Shown: positions 26,208-34,444 of the stretch, in pieces
Position numbering within the stretch: position 1 is the first letter of the stretch
Layout of the letters: the number at the start of each line of letters is the position of its first letter
Assembly (NCBI GenBank): GCA_965237445.1
Contig: OZ250142.1
Location: forward strand, 2,170,001 to 2,234,000
Source of the DNA: G963668185 sp965237445
GTDB lineage: Bacteria; Chloroflexota; Dehalococcoidia; Lucifugimonadales; G963668185
Length of the DNA: 64,000 bases
Direction of reading: 5' to 3'
Made by a program: the position numbers and the translations under genes
Notes under the pieces: generated by a model
Told to the model about the DNA's origin: nothing
Databases searched by the model: none
Seen by the model: only the letters and a program-made list of their open reading frames with translations

Positions 26208-26341
26208 CGGTTCAGGGACTCCGGGCGCGAATTGAGCCGACGATCAACCCGGTGCCCACAAGCATGGCACGGTTGTTCGTTGGTTGCAAATGATAAGTAG
26301 CGGAGTGTTGATTCGTCCCTTCCTAAATCTGGCTGGCTGCT

Positions 26342-26624
26342 CCTCCTGTGATACCATTTCCGGGAGGTTCGCGTAAGGCGGAGCATCAACTCAGGAGAAG
26401 AGCACTTTGGACAATAATGAGGTCTCGGACGAAATACTGGAACGCTACAAGCACATGGTGGCGGCCACAGTGTACTCGGCGCTGTCCAGAATGGGGTACG
26501 AGAACTGCATTATCGAGGGCGTGAAGCCCTTCACGCCCGGTCAAAAGCTGGTTTCGCGAGCCCGGACGCTGCGATATCTTCCGATTAGGCCGGACCTGGT
26601 GGCCGAAGTACGAGGGGGAGAGCC
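26342..26624 (+). repeat. Imperfect direct repeat, copy 2 (RraA leader plus 5' coding part)
   Basis: Partner of 21953-22242. It includes the leader of the intact RraA-like gene with CCTCC and GGGAGG able to pair around 20 bases. Because both leader and coding start are copied, this copy is the likely parent. Confidence 0.85.
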
Positions 26625-27141
26625 GGGAATGGTAGAGCCGAACAACCCGGACTCGCCCGAGTACGTGGCGATGGGCTCGTGCGGCCCGGGGTACACGCTG
26701 GTGGTCGACGCGATGGGCAAGCCGGCGGCGAACATCGGCGACGTAAAGTCGATCCAGCTCAAGATGGTCAACGCGGACGGTTTCATCACGGACGGCTACA
26801 TCAGGGATCTGGACCCCATCCTGGGCTACGGATTCGTGATCTACGCGGGCGGCCGGACGCCGAAGGCGGCGCGCGGCGTGATGACGGAGTATGCGGCGAA
26901 CGTGGACATCCAGTGCGGCGGCACGCTTGTGCGCCCGGGAGACCTGATAATAGGCGACGACGATGGCGTGGTGGTGGTGCCCAAGCACATGGCCGTGCCG
27001 GTCATCGAGTGGGCCGAGGAGCACGAGGCCGCCGAGAAGTACGTGCTGGAACTGGTGCAGAAGGAAGGCGTACCTCCCGGAACTTACTACCCGCCGACGG
27101 ACGAGTTCAAGGCAAGGATGCGGCGGGAGCGGTCGTCTTAA
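26407..27141 (+). CDS. RraA family protein (possible 4-hydroxy-4-methyl-2-oxoglutarate aldolase-like)
   Basis: A 244-residue protein starting at TTG with CAGGAGAAGAG upstream. Core RraA features are YSALSRMGYENCIIEGVKPF, GSCGPGYTLVVDAMGKPAANIGDV (the G-E/D-N loop) and GFITDGYIRDLDPILGYGFVIYAGG, with the R-D metal/substrate pair (RD at about 137-138). Family members are class II pyruvate aldolases or RNase E inhibitors; with no RNase E evidence, an aldolase or decarboxylase role is likelier. A broken 5' copy lies at 22006. Confidence 0.85.
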   Translation: MDNNEVSDEILERYKHMVAATVYSALSRMGYENCIIEGVKPFTPGQKLVSRARTLRYLPIRPDLVAEVRGGEPGMVEPNNPDSPEYVAMGSCGPGYTLVVDAMGKPAANIGDVKSIQLKMVNADGFITDGYIRDLDPILGYGFVIYAGGRTPKAARGVMTEYAANVDIQCGGTLVRPGDLIIGDDDGVVVVPKHMAVPVIEWAEEHEAAEKYVLELVQKEGVPPGTYYPPTDEFKARMRRERSS

Positions 27142-27183
27142 GGCCGGGGCGGCCCGCATCCCTCCCTCTGAGGACGACGCATT

Positions 27184-27579
27184 ATGCGCGCTCCAAGACG
27201 AAGGCGGCCGCGGAGGCGTGAGATACACGTTCCGCCAAGCACGGATTTGGATGTCTTGGCCAGTCAAGTGAGATATGTGGGAAGTCCAGAACACAAGGAC
27301 TTCCCCAGTTTCGCCGGATTGCCTCGCCTGCGAGCTGACGCTTCTTGTTGTCCGCGAGAGATTAGAGACGTGGACATGGTCAGCGAATGGCTTCGCTCAG
27401 CAATCCGACGAGGCGCTGTTAGCGCAACTCGGGACGGCGCATATCCTCGGTATGTGTGGCACAAACAAGATGGCACGGTCTTCGAAGCTCGGCTTGTCAA
27501 TCGCGGTGACGGCTCATACAAGGGTTATCCAATCGGAGAAAATGAGTGGCCGCGCGGCATAGAGGAACTGTATGCCTGA
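27184..27579 (+). CDS. Small basic protein, probable partner of ImmA/IrrE-like gene
   Basis: 131 residues: an Arg-rich start, then QVRYVGSPEHKDFPSFAG, DASCCPREI, AIRRGAVSA and PRYVWHKQDGTVFEARLVNR with GSYKGYPI. I recall this YVGSPEHK...FEARLxN...YKGYP layout from short proteins lying before ImmA/IrrE-like genes in accessory regions, but cannot name the family. It overlaps the next gene by eight bases, so the two are coupled. By analogy with toxin-antitoxin pairs it may be the toxin; this is inference. Confidence 0.65.
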   Translation: MRAPRRRRPRRREIHVPPSTDLDVLASQVRYVGSPEHKDFPSFAGLPRLRADASCCPREIRDVDMVSEWLRSAIRRGAVSATRDGAYPRYVWHKQDGTVFEARLVNRGDGSYKGYPIGENEWPRGIEELYA

Positions 27580-28909
27580 GTTGAGATTCGAGTTCGATTG
27601 GGTGGGCTCGGAAGGAGTGAGAGGACCCGAACTGGCCGAAACGTGGGCATCTCTGAAGATTGTTGTAGGAGATTCAGTCATCACGCGAGTTCTGGACAAT
27701 CGAGCGAAGACCGTACGCGATTCTGTGTACGTCCCGCTATATCCGCTTGCTGAATGGTTTGCTGAGAATTGGTGGTTCCTAGCGAATGAGTTCCAGAATC
27801 CCGAAAGGCAGAACGACCGAGAATTTCACCGCAGGCACTGCCTGAACACAGGCAGGGAAGGTTATGCGTTTCCGAACTTGGAAGTGACCCCATCGGGAGC
27901 CAAGACAGCATTAATCTGGAAGCGCTACGAGCCTCAGTGGGCCAAGGTGGAGTTTCTCGACCAGGGACGAGCGTCTGTCGACAAGTTAGAGTTTCTCTAT
28001 GCCTGTGGCCAATTGATAGATGCAGTCGTTCGGAGGTTGACGGCTTGCGGCATCGAAGACACCCTACTGCATGAAGAGTGGGCAGCCATTCAGGCTACGG
28101 AAGTTGATGAAGAGGAGTTGAAGTTCTGTGAGACCGCCGCAGGGCTGGGTTGGGACCCGTATGATTTGAATGACTCGAAACGCGACGATATCTTCCTGCT
28201 GGCAGACGAGCTAGGCGAACTGATTGATGAAGCCGTGCAGGCGGTGAATGCAGCAGACCTCATCAGCCAGGCACAGGCAATCGTGTCGGCAATCAAAAGC
28301 GTTAAGCAGGAGAACGCCCTGCCTCTCCACGGCCTCAGGGCCATGTCGGCCGCCTCTAGCCGCGAGGCTATGAATGAACCTCCGTGGCACGTGGGCTACG
28401 AATGGGCACGCCATCTTAGGCAAGAATTGGGCTTGGACGGCCAGCCACTGGCTACAATAGGAATGTTGGCAGAAGCGCTAGGTGAAGATGAAGATCGAGT
28501 GCGCGGAGCAATCCAGCCTGCGCAGGCGCTCAGCGTCACGCATCTGATCGACGGTATCGCCGCTGTCAACGCAGATGAGAGCGCGTCTTTTGCTTTTCGG
28601 AAAACCAATGAAAAAGGCCTGAGATTTAGTTTTTGTCGTGCACTGGCGGAGGTACTTACGTCTTCTCAATCCAGAGCATTGCTTACAAGGTCGCATTCTG
28701 AGCGCCAACAGCGCAACCGGTCATTTGCGGCGGAATTCTTGGCGCCTTCGTTGGCATTGAAAGAGCGAGTCAAGCAGTCGGTAGTTGATGCTGAGGAGAT
28801 TGAGGAGTTAGCAGAGCAATTTGGGGTTTCCTGGATGGTGATCAAACACCAAGTCGAAAACCACCAAATTGCCGAGGTATCAGAGCCAATTGTTGGATTG
28901 CATGACTAG
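27572..28909 (+). CDS. ImmA/IrrE-like protein lacking the HExxH zinc motif
   Basis: A 445-residue protein. The C-terminal part resembles ImmA/IrrE metallopeptidases: GLRFSFCRALAEVLTSS where HExxH would sit, then RNRSFAAEFLAPSLALKERV (the conserved F-AAE-LAP helix), and EEIEELAEQFGVSWMVIKHQVENH. The catalytic His residues are missing, so a binding or regulatory role is more likely than proteolysis. The N-terminal 200 residues contain YPLAEWFAENWWFLANEFQ, seen in the same group. ATG has GAGGA upstream and lies inside the end of the small partner gene. Confidence 0.7.
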   Translation: MPELRFEFDWVGSEGVRGPELAETWASLKIVVGDSVITRVLDNRAKTVRDSVYVPLYPLAEWFAENWWFLANEFQNPERQNDREFHRRHCLNTGREGYAFPNLEVTPSGAKTALIWKRYEPQWAKVEFLDQGRASVDKLEFLYACGQLIDAVVRRLTACGIEDTLLHEEWAAIQATEVDEEELKFCETAAGLGWDPYDLNDSKRDDIFLLADELGELIDEAVQAVNAADLISQAQAIVSAIKSVKQENALPLHGLRAMSAASSREAMNEPPWHVGYEWARHLRQELGLDGQPLATIGMLAEALGEDEDRVRGAIQPAQALSVTHLIDGIAAVNADESASFAFRKTNEKGLRFSFCRALAEVLTSSQSRALLTRSHSERQQRNRSFAAEFLAPSLALKERVKQSVVDAEEIEELAEQFGVSWMVIKHQVENHQIAEVSEPIVGLHD

Positions 28910-29163
28910 GAGACTTCCAGCCGAAGGCTAAAGCGCAGAACTCATCATCCTTTTGGAGGGTGCTAGAGGCGGACACGCAGTCCGTGGTTGCATTGGGTTA
29001 GTTTGTTACTGAGATACTTGCTTAGAAGTCTCCTTGCCTTAAGCGAACTAGCGTGCTAATATACTTGCATGAGTATCTCAGTACACCGCAATCGAGCGCC
29101 GGCGCGCGTGGCTCTCCCACGGTCGGGGCGCCCGCGGAACGGCCGTCAGGCTGCTTTTGGACT

Positions 29164-29284
29164 GTCACATTTTTGCGCATCCAGTGTGATTTTCGTATCT
29201 CACAGTATTCAAATCATCTCAAATTGTTTAGTTTTCTCCAGACGCTCCAGCTACGAAAAGTGACGAAATGTTACGGAATGTGAC
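29164..29284. repeat. Phased GTNNC/GNNAC inverted-arm element, copy A
   Basis: The right arm carries GCTAC at 29250, GTGAC at 29260, GTTAC at 29270 and GTGAC at 29280, an exact 10-bp period. The left arm has GTCAC at 29164, GTGTG at 29184 and GTATC at 29195. It is 121 bases long, the same length as the copy at 47554, to which it is clearly homologous in inverted orientation. It is intergenic, between the ImmA-like gene and the aminotransferase. The central 50 bases are AT-rich and non-coding. Confidence 0.85.
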
Positions 29285-29436
29285 ACTTTCGCGGTGTTTT
29301 CGCCATCTGATCCTATCCTCGAGCAGGAACTGAGGCGGGTTTCATACCCGCCGCTACGAAGAGCACGGGGAGGCCTCGGTCGCAGAAAGGGGCGGCCCGA
29401 AGACCGCCCCATTGGGATCTTGTGGAGGGTCGGAGA

Positions 29437-30804
29437 TTAGTCCAGCTTGCTGGATACCTCGCCGATGGCGTCGTTGAGCTGCCGGACTATGAAGTCGACC
29501 TCTTCGCGGGTGACGCAGAGCGGTGGGGCCAGCCAGACGTGGTCACCCCTCTGGCGGGTCAGTAGCTGGCGCTCCAGAAGCAGCGGGGTGAGCTTGGAGC
29601 CGATGTCATCGTCCTTGCCGAACTTTTCCTTGGTGTCGCGGTCCTTGACCAGCTCGATTCCGAAGAACAGGCCCAGGCCGCCGTTGATGTCGCCGACGAT
29701 CGGATGCTCGTAGAGCACCTGTAGCTGTTCATGCAGGTAGCTCCCCATCTCGGCGGAGTTATCGACCATGTTTTCGCCGATCATGATGTCCAGGTTCGCC
29801 ATCGCCGCCGCGGCGGAAACGGGGTTGCCGCCGAAGGTGAGGAGGTGGCCGAACGCCTTCTCGCGCTCACCGATGAACGTGTCCGACACCGCCTTGCTGG
29901 CGATCGTGGCCCCGATGGGGGCGTAGCCGCTGGACAGGCCCTTGGCCACGGTCATGATGTCCGGCTTGAGGTCCCAGTGCTCCGAGGCGAACATCTTGCC
30001 GGTCCTGCCGAAGCCGGTTATCACCTCGTCCGCAATCAGCAGGACGTCGTTGTCGTCGCAGATCTTTCGAACGGTCGACCAGTAGTCGGGGTGCGGGACC
30101 TGCACATGAGCTGCCGAGACCGGTTCGGCGACAACGGCGGCAACGGAGTCCGGCCCCTCGTGCTGGATGGCCCTCTCGATGTCCCGGGCGGCCTCCAGGG
30201 TGCACTGCAGGTTGCAGTCCGGGCTCCCGTCGCAGACAGGGCTGCGGTAATGGTAGGGCTGGGTGACGTGAACGTTGCCGGGCAGCAGGGGCCCGAACGA
30301 CTTTTCGACATAGCCGCCCTGTCCGAGGCTGGCGGCCGCTATGGTCGCGCCGTGGTAAGAGCCCCGGCGGCTGATGACCTTGTACTTGCCGCCGTTTCCC
30401 CGCAGCTTGTGGTAGTTGCGGGCCATCTTCAGCGCCGTCTCCACGGCCTCTGAGCCGCCGCTCGAAAAGAAGACGCGGGACTCCTTGTCGGGTGCCAGGC
30501 CGGCGACCCTTTCCGCGAGCCTCAACGTCGGCTCCGTGGTGGTGTTCTCCGGCGCGTAGGTGACGTGCTGCATCTGCTCGTAGACCGCGTCGGCGACCTC
30601 GGTGCGGCCGTAGCCGATGTTGACCAGCCACATGCCGGAGAGGACGTCGACGTACTCGCGGCCTTGTACGTCGGTGACCCAGACGCCCTTGCCGTCGGCG
30701 ATGACGTGAAGGCCATCCGGCTTCTCGAAGTCGGCCACCTGCTGGGCGTGCGGCCAGAAATGGTCCAGTGCGATTCGGTTCAGATCATCGAAGTTTTCGG
30801 ACAT
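29437..30804 (-). CDS. Class III (aspartate-type fold) PLP-dependent aminotransferase
   Basis: A 455-residue omega-amino-acid aminotransferase-like enzyme. It shows VFFSSGGSEAVETALKMARNYH (PLP phosphate site, near residue 110), SYHGATIAAASLGQ, LIADEVITGFGRTGKMFASEHW (Asp that pairs with the PLP ring) and TVAKGLSSGYAPIGATI with the Schiff-base Lys near residue 286. It is often annotated as beta-alanine/pyruvate, taurine/pyruvate or diaminobutyrate transaminase; the substrate cannot be set here. AGGAGC lies eight bases before ATG. Confidence 0.9.
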   Translation of the reverse strand: MSENFDDLNRIALDHFWPHAQQVADFEKPDGLHVIADGKGVWVTDVQGREYVDVLSGMWLVNIGYGRTEVADAVYEQMQHVTYAPENTTTEPTLRLAERVAGLAPDKESRVFFSSGGSEAVETALKMARNYHKLRGNGGKYKVISRRGSYHGATIAAASLGQGGYVEKSFGPLLPGNVHVTQPYHYRSPVCDGSPDCNLQCTLEAARDIERAIQHEGPDSVAAVVAEPVSAAHVQVPHPDYWSTVRKICDDNDVLLIADEVITGFGRTGKMFASEHWDLKPDIMTVAKGLSSGYAPIGATIASKAVSDTFIGEREKAFGHLLTFGGNPVSAAAAMANLDIMIGENMVDNSAEMGSYLHEQLQVLYEHPIVGDINGGLGLFFGIELVKDRDTKEKFGKDDDIGSKLTPLLLERQLLTRQRGDHVWLAPPLCVTREEVDFIVRQLNDAIGEVSSKLD

Positions 30805-30902
30805 ATGTCGCTCCTGATTGGACTGCCGGAGAGTGCCGGCCGGCTGCGCCTCAAGGTACTAGGCGGCTCAATGCTTGGCAAGCCGCGCGGTAGGGAACGG
30901 GC

Positions 30903-31529
30903 TTAGCCGGCGGACGGGTCCTGCCAGTGGGAGGCATCGTTCCAGCTATGAAGCGCGGTGAAGCGGTCGTGGACTCGCAGCGTCGAGATGCTGGCGTTGG
31001 CAAGCCACAGCATGGTGCCGGTCGACGGCGGGATGCCGAGTACCTCGGAGGCGAGCGCCCTCAGAGAGCCGCCGTGGCCCACGAGGGCGATCCTGTCGCC
31101 GTCACCGTGACTTGATCGCAGGTCTTCCACCAAGAGCTGGACTCGCGCTCTGACGTCCAGATCGGACTCGCCGCCCGGCACCTTGAAGGAGGGGTCTCTG
31201 GCGTTCTGCCAGATTGCGAACTCGTCCGGGTGGGACGCCTCTATCTCCGGGCCGGTCTTGCCCTCCCATACGCCGTACGACTTTTCCCTTAGTTCCAAGC
31301 GGACGGTGATGTCCAGTCCGCGATCAGAGGCGAACGCGCCAGCGGTGTCGAGGGCTCGAGATGAGTCGCTCGAGTAGACGGCGGCGAGCTCCACGTCGGA
31401 CAGACGACTTGCGAGCTTGCGGGCCTGCTTCCTGCCCGCATCGTTCAGCGGCACGTCGGAGTGGCCCTGGATGCGGCGTGACGCGTTCCACCCGGTCTCG
31501 GCGTGCCTGATCAGCAGCCACTCGATCAT
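30903..31529 (-). CDS. Histidine phosphatase family protein
   Basis: 208 residues. The catalytic LLIRHAETGWNASRRIQGHSD (RHG-type motif, His9) and the second-His motif ALVGHGGSLRAL near residue 150 mark the phosphoglycerate mutase/alpha-ribazole phosphatase superfamily. Acceptor Glu lies in LREKSYGVWEGKTGPE. It may act on a sugar phosphate or a cobalamin precursor; with no cobalamin genes near, the substrate is open. It lies 98 bases downstream of a same-strand aminotransferase start and is divergent from the amidase. Confidence 0.87.
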   Translation of the reverse strand: MIEWLLIRHAETGWNASRRIQGHSDVPLNDAGRKQARKLASRLSDVELAAVYSSDSSRALDTAGAFASDRGLDITVRLELREKSYGVWEGKTGPEIEASHPDEFAIWQNARDPSFKVPGGESDLDVRARVQLLVEDLRSSHGDGDRIALVGHGGSLRALASEVLGIPPSTGTMLWLANASISTLRVHDRFTALHSWNDASHWQDPSAG

Positions 31530-31707
31530 CGGTGGAAGGTCACCCTCCTTGAGATGTGTCCTGCCGGCTACGGTCTGCTCTGGGTTGCCGGCTCAGACAG
31601 CCGTGCTGGAACCAGTATACGCAAGTCTGGTACCGTCTGATTCGCGGCGGAGCGGCTGTCTGTTCGAGTGACCGCGAGACGCGGCGGAAACCTGAGGAGC
31701 GTGTGTT

Positions 31708-33117
31708 ATGAGCGAGATTTGCTCCTGGTCTGTGAGCAGAATCGCGGAGGCGATTCGCGATGGCGACGTATCGTCCGCTGAGGTCGTTTCGGCCCACCTG
31801 AAGCGGATAGAGCAGGTGAACCCGGCGTTGAACGCTGTGGTGGCGCTTGCGGCGGATCGAGCGATGGAGGAGGCTGCGCAAGCGGACGAGGCAGTCGCCA
31901 GGGAAGAGCGGACCGGCGCGCTGCACGGCGTGCCCGTGACGCTGAAGGACTCTATCGACACCGAGGGAATTGTCACGACCTATGGAACGAAGGGACGGGC
32001 AGGGCACGTCCCGGACCGTGACGCGACGGTGGCCGCGAGGCTGCGGCAGGCCGGCGCGATCGTGCTGGGCAAGACGAACACGCCCGAGTTCACTATGGCG
32101 TTCGAGACGGACAACCTCGTGTACGGCAAGACGAACAACCCGCACGACACAAGTCGAACACCTGGCGGTAGCAGCGGGGGAGCCGCGGCGATAGTGGCCG
32201 CGGCCGGATCCCCGCTCGACCTGGGCAGCGATACGGGCGGGAGCATCCGGCAGCCGTCGCACTTCTCCGGTATCGCCGGGATCAAGCCCACATCCGGCCG
32301 GGTGCCGAGGACCGGCCACGCCGTCCCGTACGGGATGGGGGCGTCGGACTCGCTGACGCAGATAGGACCGATGGCAAGGTACGTGAGCGACCTGACACTG
32401 GTCCTGCCCATAGTCGCGGGCCCGGACTGGGAAGACCCGGCGATCATGCCGGTCCCGCTGAGGGACCCCGCCGACGTGGACGTAACCTCACTGAGGGTGG
32501 CGTTTCATCCAGACAATGGTGTGATGGCCCCGACCGTAGACATCATTGAGGCGGCATGCGCTGCGGCCGATGCCCTGCGGGACGCCGGCGTGACCGTGGT
32601 GGAGGACAAGCCTGAAGCGCTGGAGTCGGACTCGGACCTTGGTGTGATGGACGCCGACGGCCTGGCCTGGCTCAAGCGAATGCTCGAGTCGGCGGGTACA
32701 GAGGAGCCACACCCTTGGCTTAGCGCCTGGATTGCCAGCGCCTCGGAGAAGGTGGTCCCGGCAGCGGAGTACACGGCGAGACTGGAGAAGCTAGACGAGT
32801 TCCGGTCCGAAATGCTGGCATTCATGGAAGGCTACGACGCGATCCTTTGCCCTCCATCCGCGGTGGAGGCCATCCCCCACGGCACCTGGACGGAAGGGCA
32901 GACTAAGGGAGCGTTCAGCTACACGAGCGTGTACAACACAACGGGCTGGCCTGGAGCGGTGGTCCGCGTCGGGACATCGAGCTCCGGCCTGCCGATCGGT
33001 GCGCAGGTGGTGGGGCGGCCGTGGCGGGAGGACGTGTGCCTGGCGCTGGCTTCGGTCCTGGAATCGGCGCTCGGCGGGTGGCGTCTGCCAGATCGATTTC
33101 CGCTGGAGGCCCAGTGA
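31708..33117 (+). CDS. Amidase signature family protein
   Basis: A 469-residue serine amidase. Catalytic Lys is in GVPVTLKDSIDTEG (near residue 80), the Gly/Ser-rich signature is GGSSGGAAAIVAAAGSPLDL (cis-Ser near 157), and the nucleophile Ser is in GSDTGGSIRQPS (near 181). The arrangement is intact. It resembles glutamyl-tRNA amidotransferase A-like stand-alone amidases. GAGGAGC precedes ATG. It overlaps the FAD oxidoreductase by four bases (GTGA), so they act together, perhaps in breakdown of an amide or N-substituted amino acid. Confidence 0.9.
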   Translation: MSEICSWSVSRIAEAIRDGDVSSAEVVSAHLKRIEQVNPALNAVVALAADRAMEEAAQADEAVAREERTGALHGVPVTLKDSIDTEGIVTTYGTKGRAGHVPDRDATVAARLRQAGAIVLGKTNTPEFTMAFETDNLVYGKTNNPHDTSRTPGGSSGGAAAIVAAAGSPLDLGSDTGGSIRQPSHFSGIAGIKPTSGRVPRTGHAVPYGMGASDSLTQIGPMARYVSDLTLVLPIVAGPDWEDPAIMPVPLRDPADVDVTSLRVAFHPDNGVMAPTVDIIEAACAAADALRDAGVTVVEDKPEALESDSDLGVMDADGLAWLKRMLESAGTEEPHPWLSAWIASASEKVVPAAEYTARLEKLDEFRSEMLAFMEGYDAILCPPSAVEAIPHGTWTEGQTKGAFSYTSVYNTTGWPGAVVRVGTSSSGLPIGAQVVGRPWREDVCLALASVLESALGGWRLPDRFPLEAQ

Positions 33118-34421
33118 CCTTCTCATCGACCCTGCCGGGCGAAGCTGACGTCGTCATCATCGGCGGAGGCATAGTTGGGGCATCGACGGCTTACTACCTT
33201 GCGGGGCGCGGCACGTCCGTGGTGCTCGTGGAAAAGGGCGAGATTGCGGACGAACAGTCCGGGCGCAACTGGGGTTGGACCAGGCAGCAGGGACGCAATC
33301 CCCGCGAGATTGCGCTGGCGATGCTTGCGCGCGCCAAGTGGAACGAGCTTGCCGAGGAGTTGGGCGCAGACATCGAACGCATCCAGGAAGGCTCGCTCCG
33401 ATTGGCCTACGGCGACGATGAACTGACGAGGCAGCAGGCTTGGGTCGACACGACGCGGGAGCTGGGACTGGAGTCGTCACTTCTTTCGCGTGACGAGGTC
33501 AAGGACCTGATTCCGCAGTTGGACGGGCCGTTCCTGGGAGGAGTGTACACGCCGTCGGACGGGCAGGCGGAGCCGCGGAAAGCTACACGGGCGGTTGCCA
33601 AGGCGGCTGCCGCATCGGGTGCGACCATGGTCACAGGCTGCGCGGTGGAGGGCATCGAGGTCCGCGACGGTGCGGTCAAGGAGGTGACCACCGAGAAGGG
33701 CCCGGTAAGGACGCCGGCCGTGGTGTGCGCCGCCGGGGCATGGTCCAGCAAGGTGGCGAGGATGGTCGGGCTGCGGCTGCCCCAGAGAGCGGTCCGCGCT
33801 ACCGTGGCGTGCACAACCCCGGCGCCGGTGTTCACACACACGGTTGTCTGGGGCGACGGCGTAGCGTTTCGGCAGAAGAGGGATGGCACGCTGTATGTGG
33901 CGGGCGGAGGCAGGGGAGACTACGACGTGGACCTTGAATCGTTCCGGCAGCTGCGTTGGTTCCTGCCGAACTTCATCCGGGCCCGTAGAAGCTTTCGGGT
34001 GAGGATCGGATCGGCGCTGGCGCGGGACGTGCTGAGGGCGATGCCGTGGTCCGGCGCAAGCCGCCGTCCGTTCGCGCACACCGTGGGAGTGGAGCCGGAG
34101 CCGAACCGGCAAACAGTAGAATCCACGATGCGAAACCTCAAGCGACTGGTGCCGTCACTAGCCGACGTGGGGGTGCTGCGCACGTGGGCGGGCCGAATCG
34201 ACGCAACGCCCGATGCTGTGCCGATAATCGGAGAGGCGCCGGGGCTCCGCGGCTTCTACATCGGCACGGGATTCAGCGGCCACGGCTTTGCGCTAGGGCC
34301 GGGGGCCGGGTTCACCCTGTCGGAGCTGATACTGGACGGCGAGACCTCACTCGACATCCGTAAGCTGCGCTACTCGCGGTTTGAAGAGAGCGACATGGCG
34401 GACTACTCGCTGACGATCTAA
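33114..34421 (+). CDS. FAD-dependent amino acid oxidoreductase (DAO family)
   Basis: 435 residues from GTG 33114, with GGAGG six bases upstream and a four-base overlap with the amidase. FAD-binding motif EADVVIIGGGIVGASTAYYLAGRG is near residues 9-32, followed by LVEKGEIADEQSGRNWGWTRQQGRNP, typical of the sarcosine/glycine/D-amino-acid oxidase group. C-terminal FAD contact is GFYIGTGFSGHGFALGPG. Frame open upstream to 33021 lies within the amidase gene and is not used. Coupling to an amidase suggests the amidase releases an amine or amino acid that this enzyme oxidises (inference). Confidence 0.9.
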   Translation: MTFSSTLPGEADVVIIGGGIVGASTAYYLAGRGTSVVLVEKGEIADEQSGRNWGWTRQQGRNPREIALAMLARAKWNELAEELGADIERIQEGSLRLAYGDDELTRQQAWVDTTRELGLESSLLSRDEVKDLIPQLDGPFLGGVYTPSDGQAEPRKATRAVAKAAAASGATMVTGCAVEGIEVRDGAVKEVTTEKGPVRTPAVVCAAGAWSSKVARMVGLRLPQRAVRATVACTTPAPVFTHTVVWGDGVAFRQKRDGTLYVAGGGRGDYDVDLESFRQLRWFLPNFIRARRSFRVRIGSALARDVLRAMPWSGASRRPFAHTVGVEPEPNRQTVESTMRNLKRLVPSLADVGVLRTWAGRIDATPDAVPIIGEAPGLRGFYIGTGFSGHGFALGPGAGFTLSELILDGETSLDIRKLRYSRFEESDMADYSLTI

Positions 34422-34444
34422 GCCTCGGTTGCGTGGATAGCCCG

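Noticed and set aside
26386..27294. A 302-codon frame opposite the RraA-like gene.
   Set aside because: Antisense shadow; the plus strand has a clear RraA family protein.
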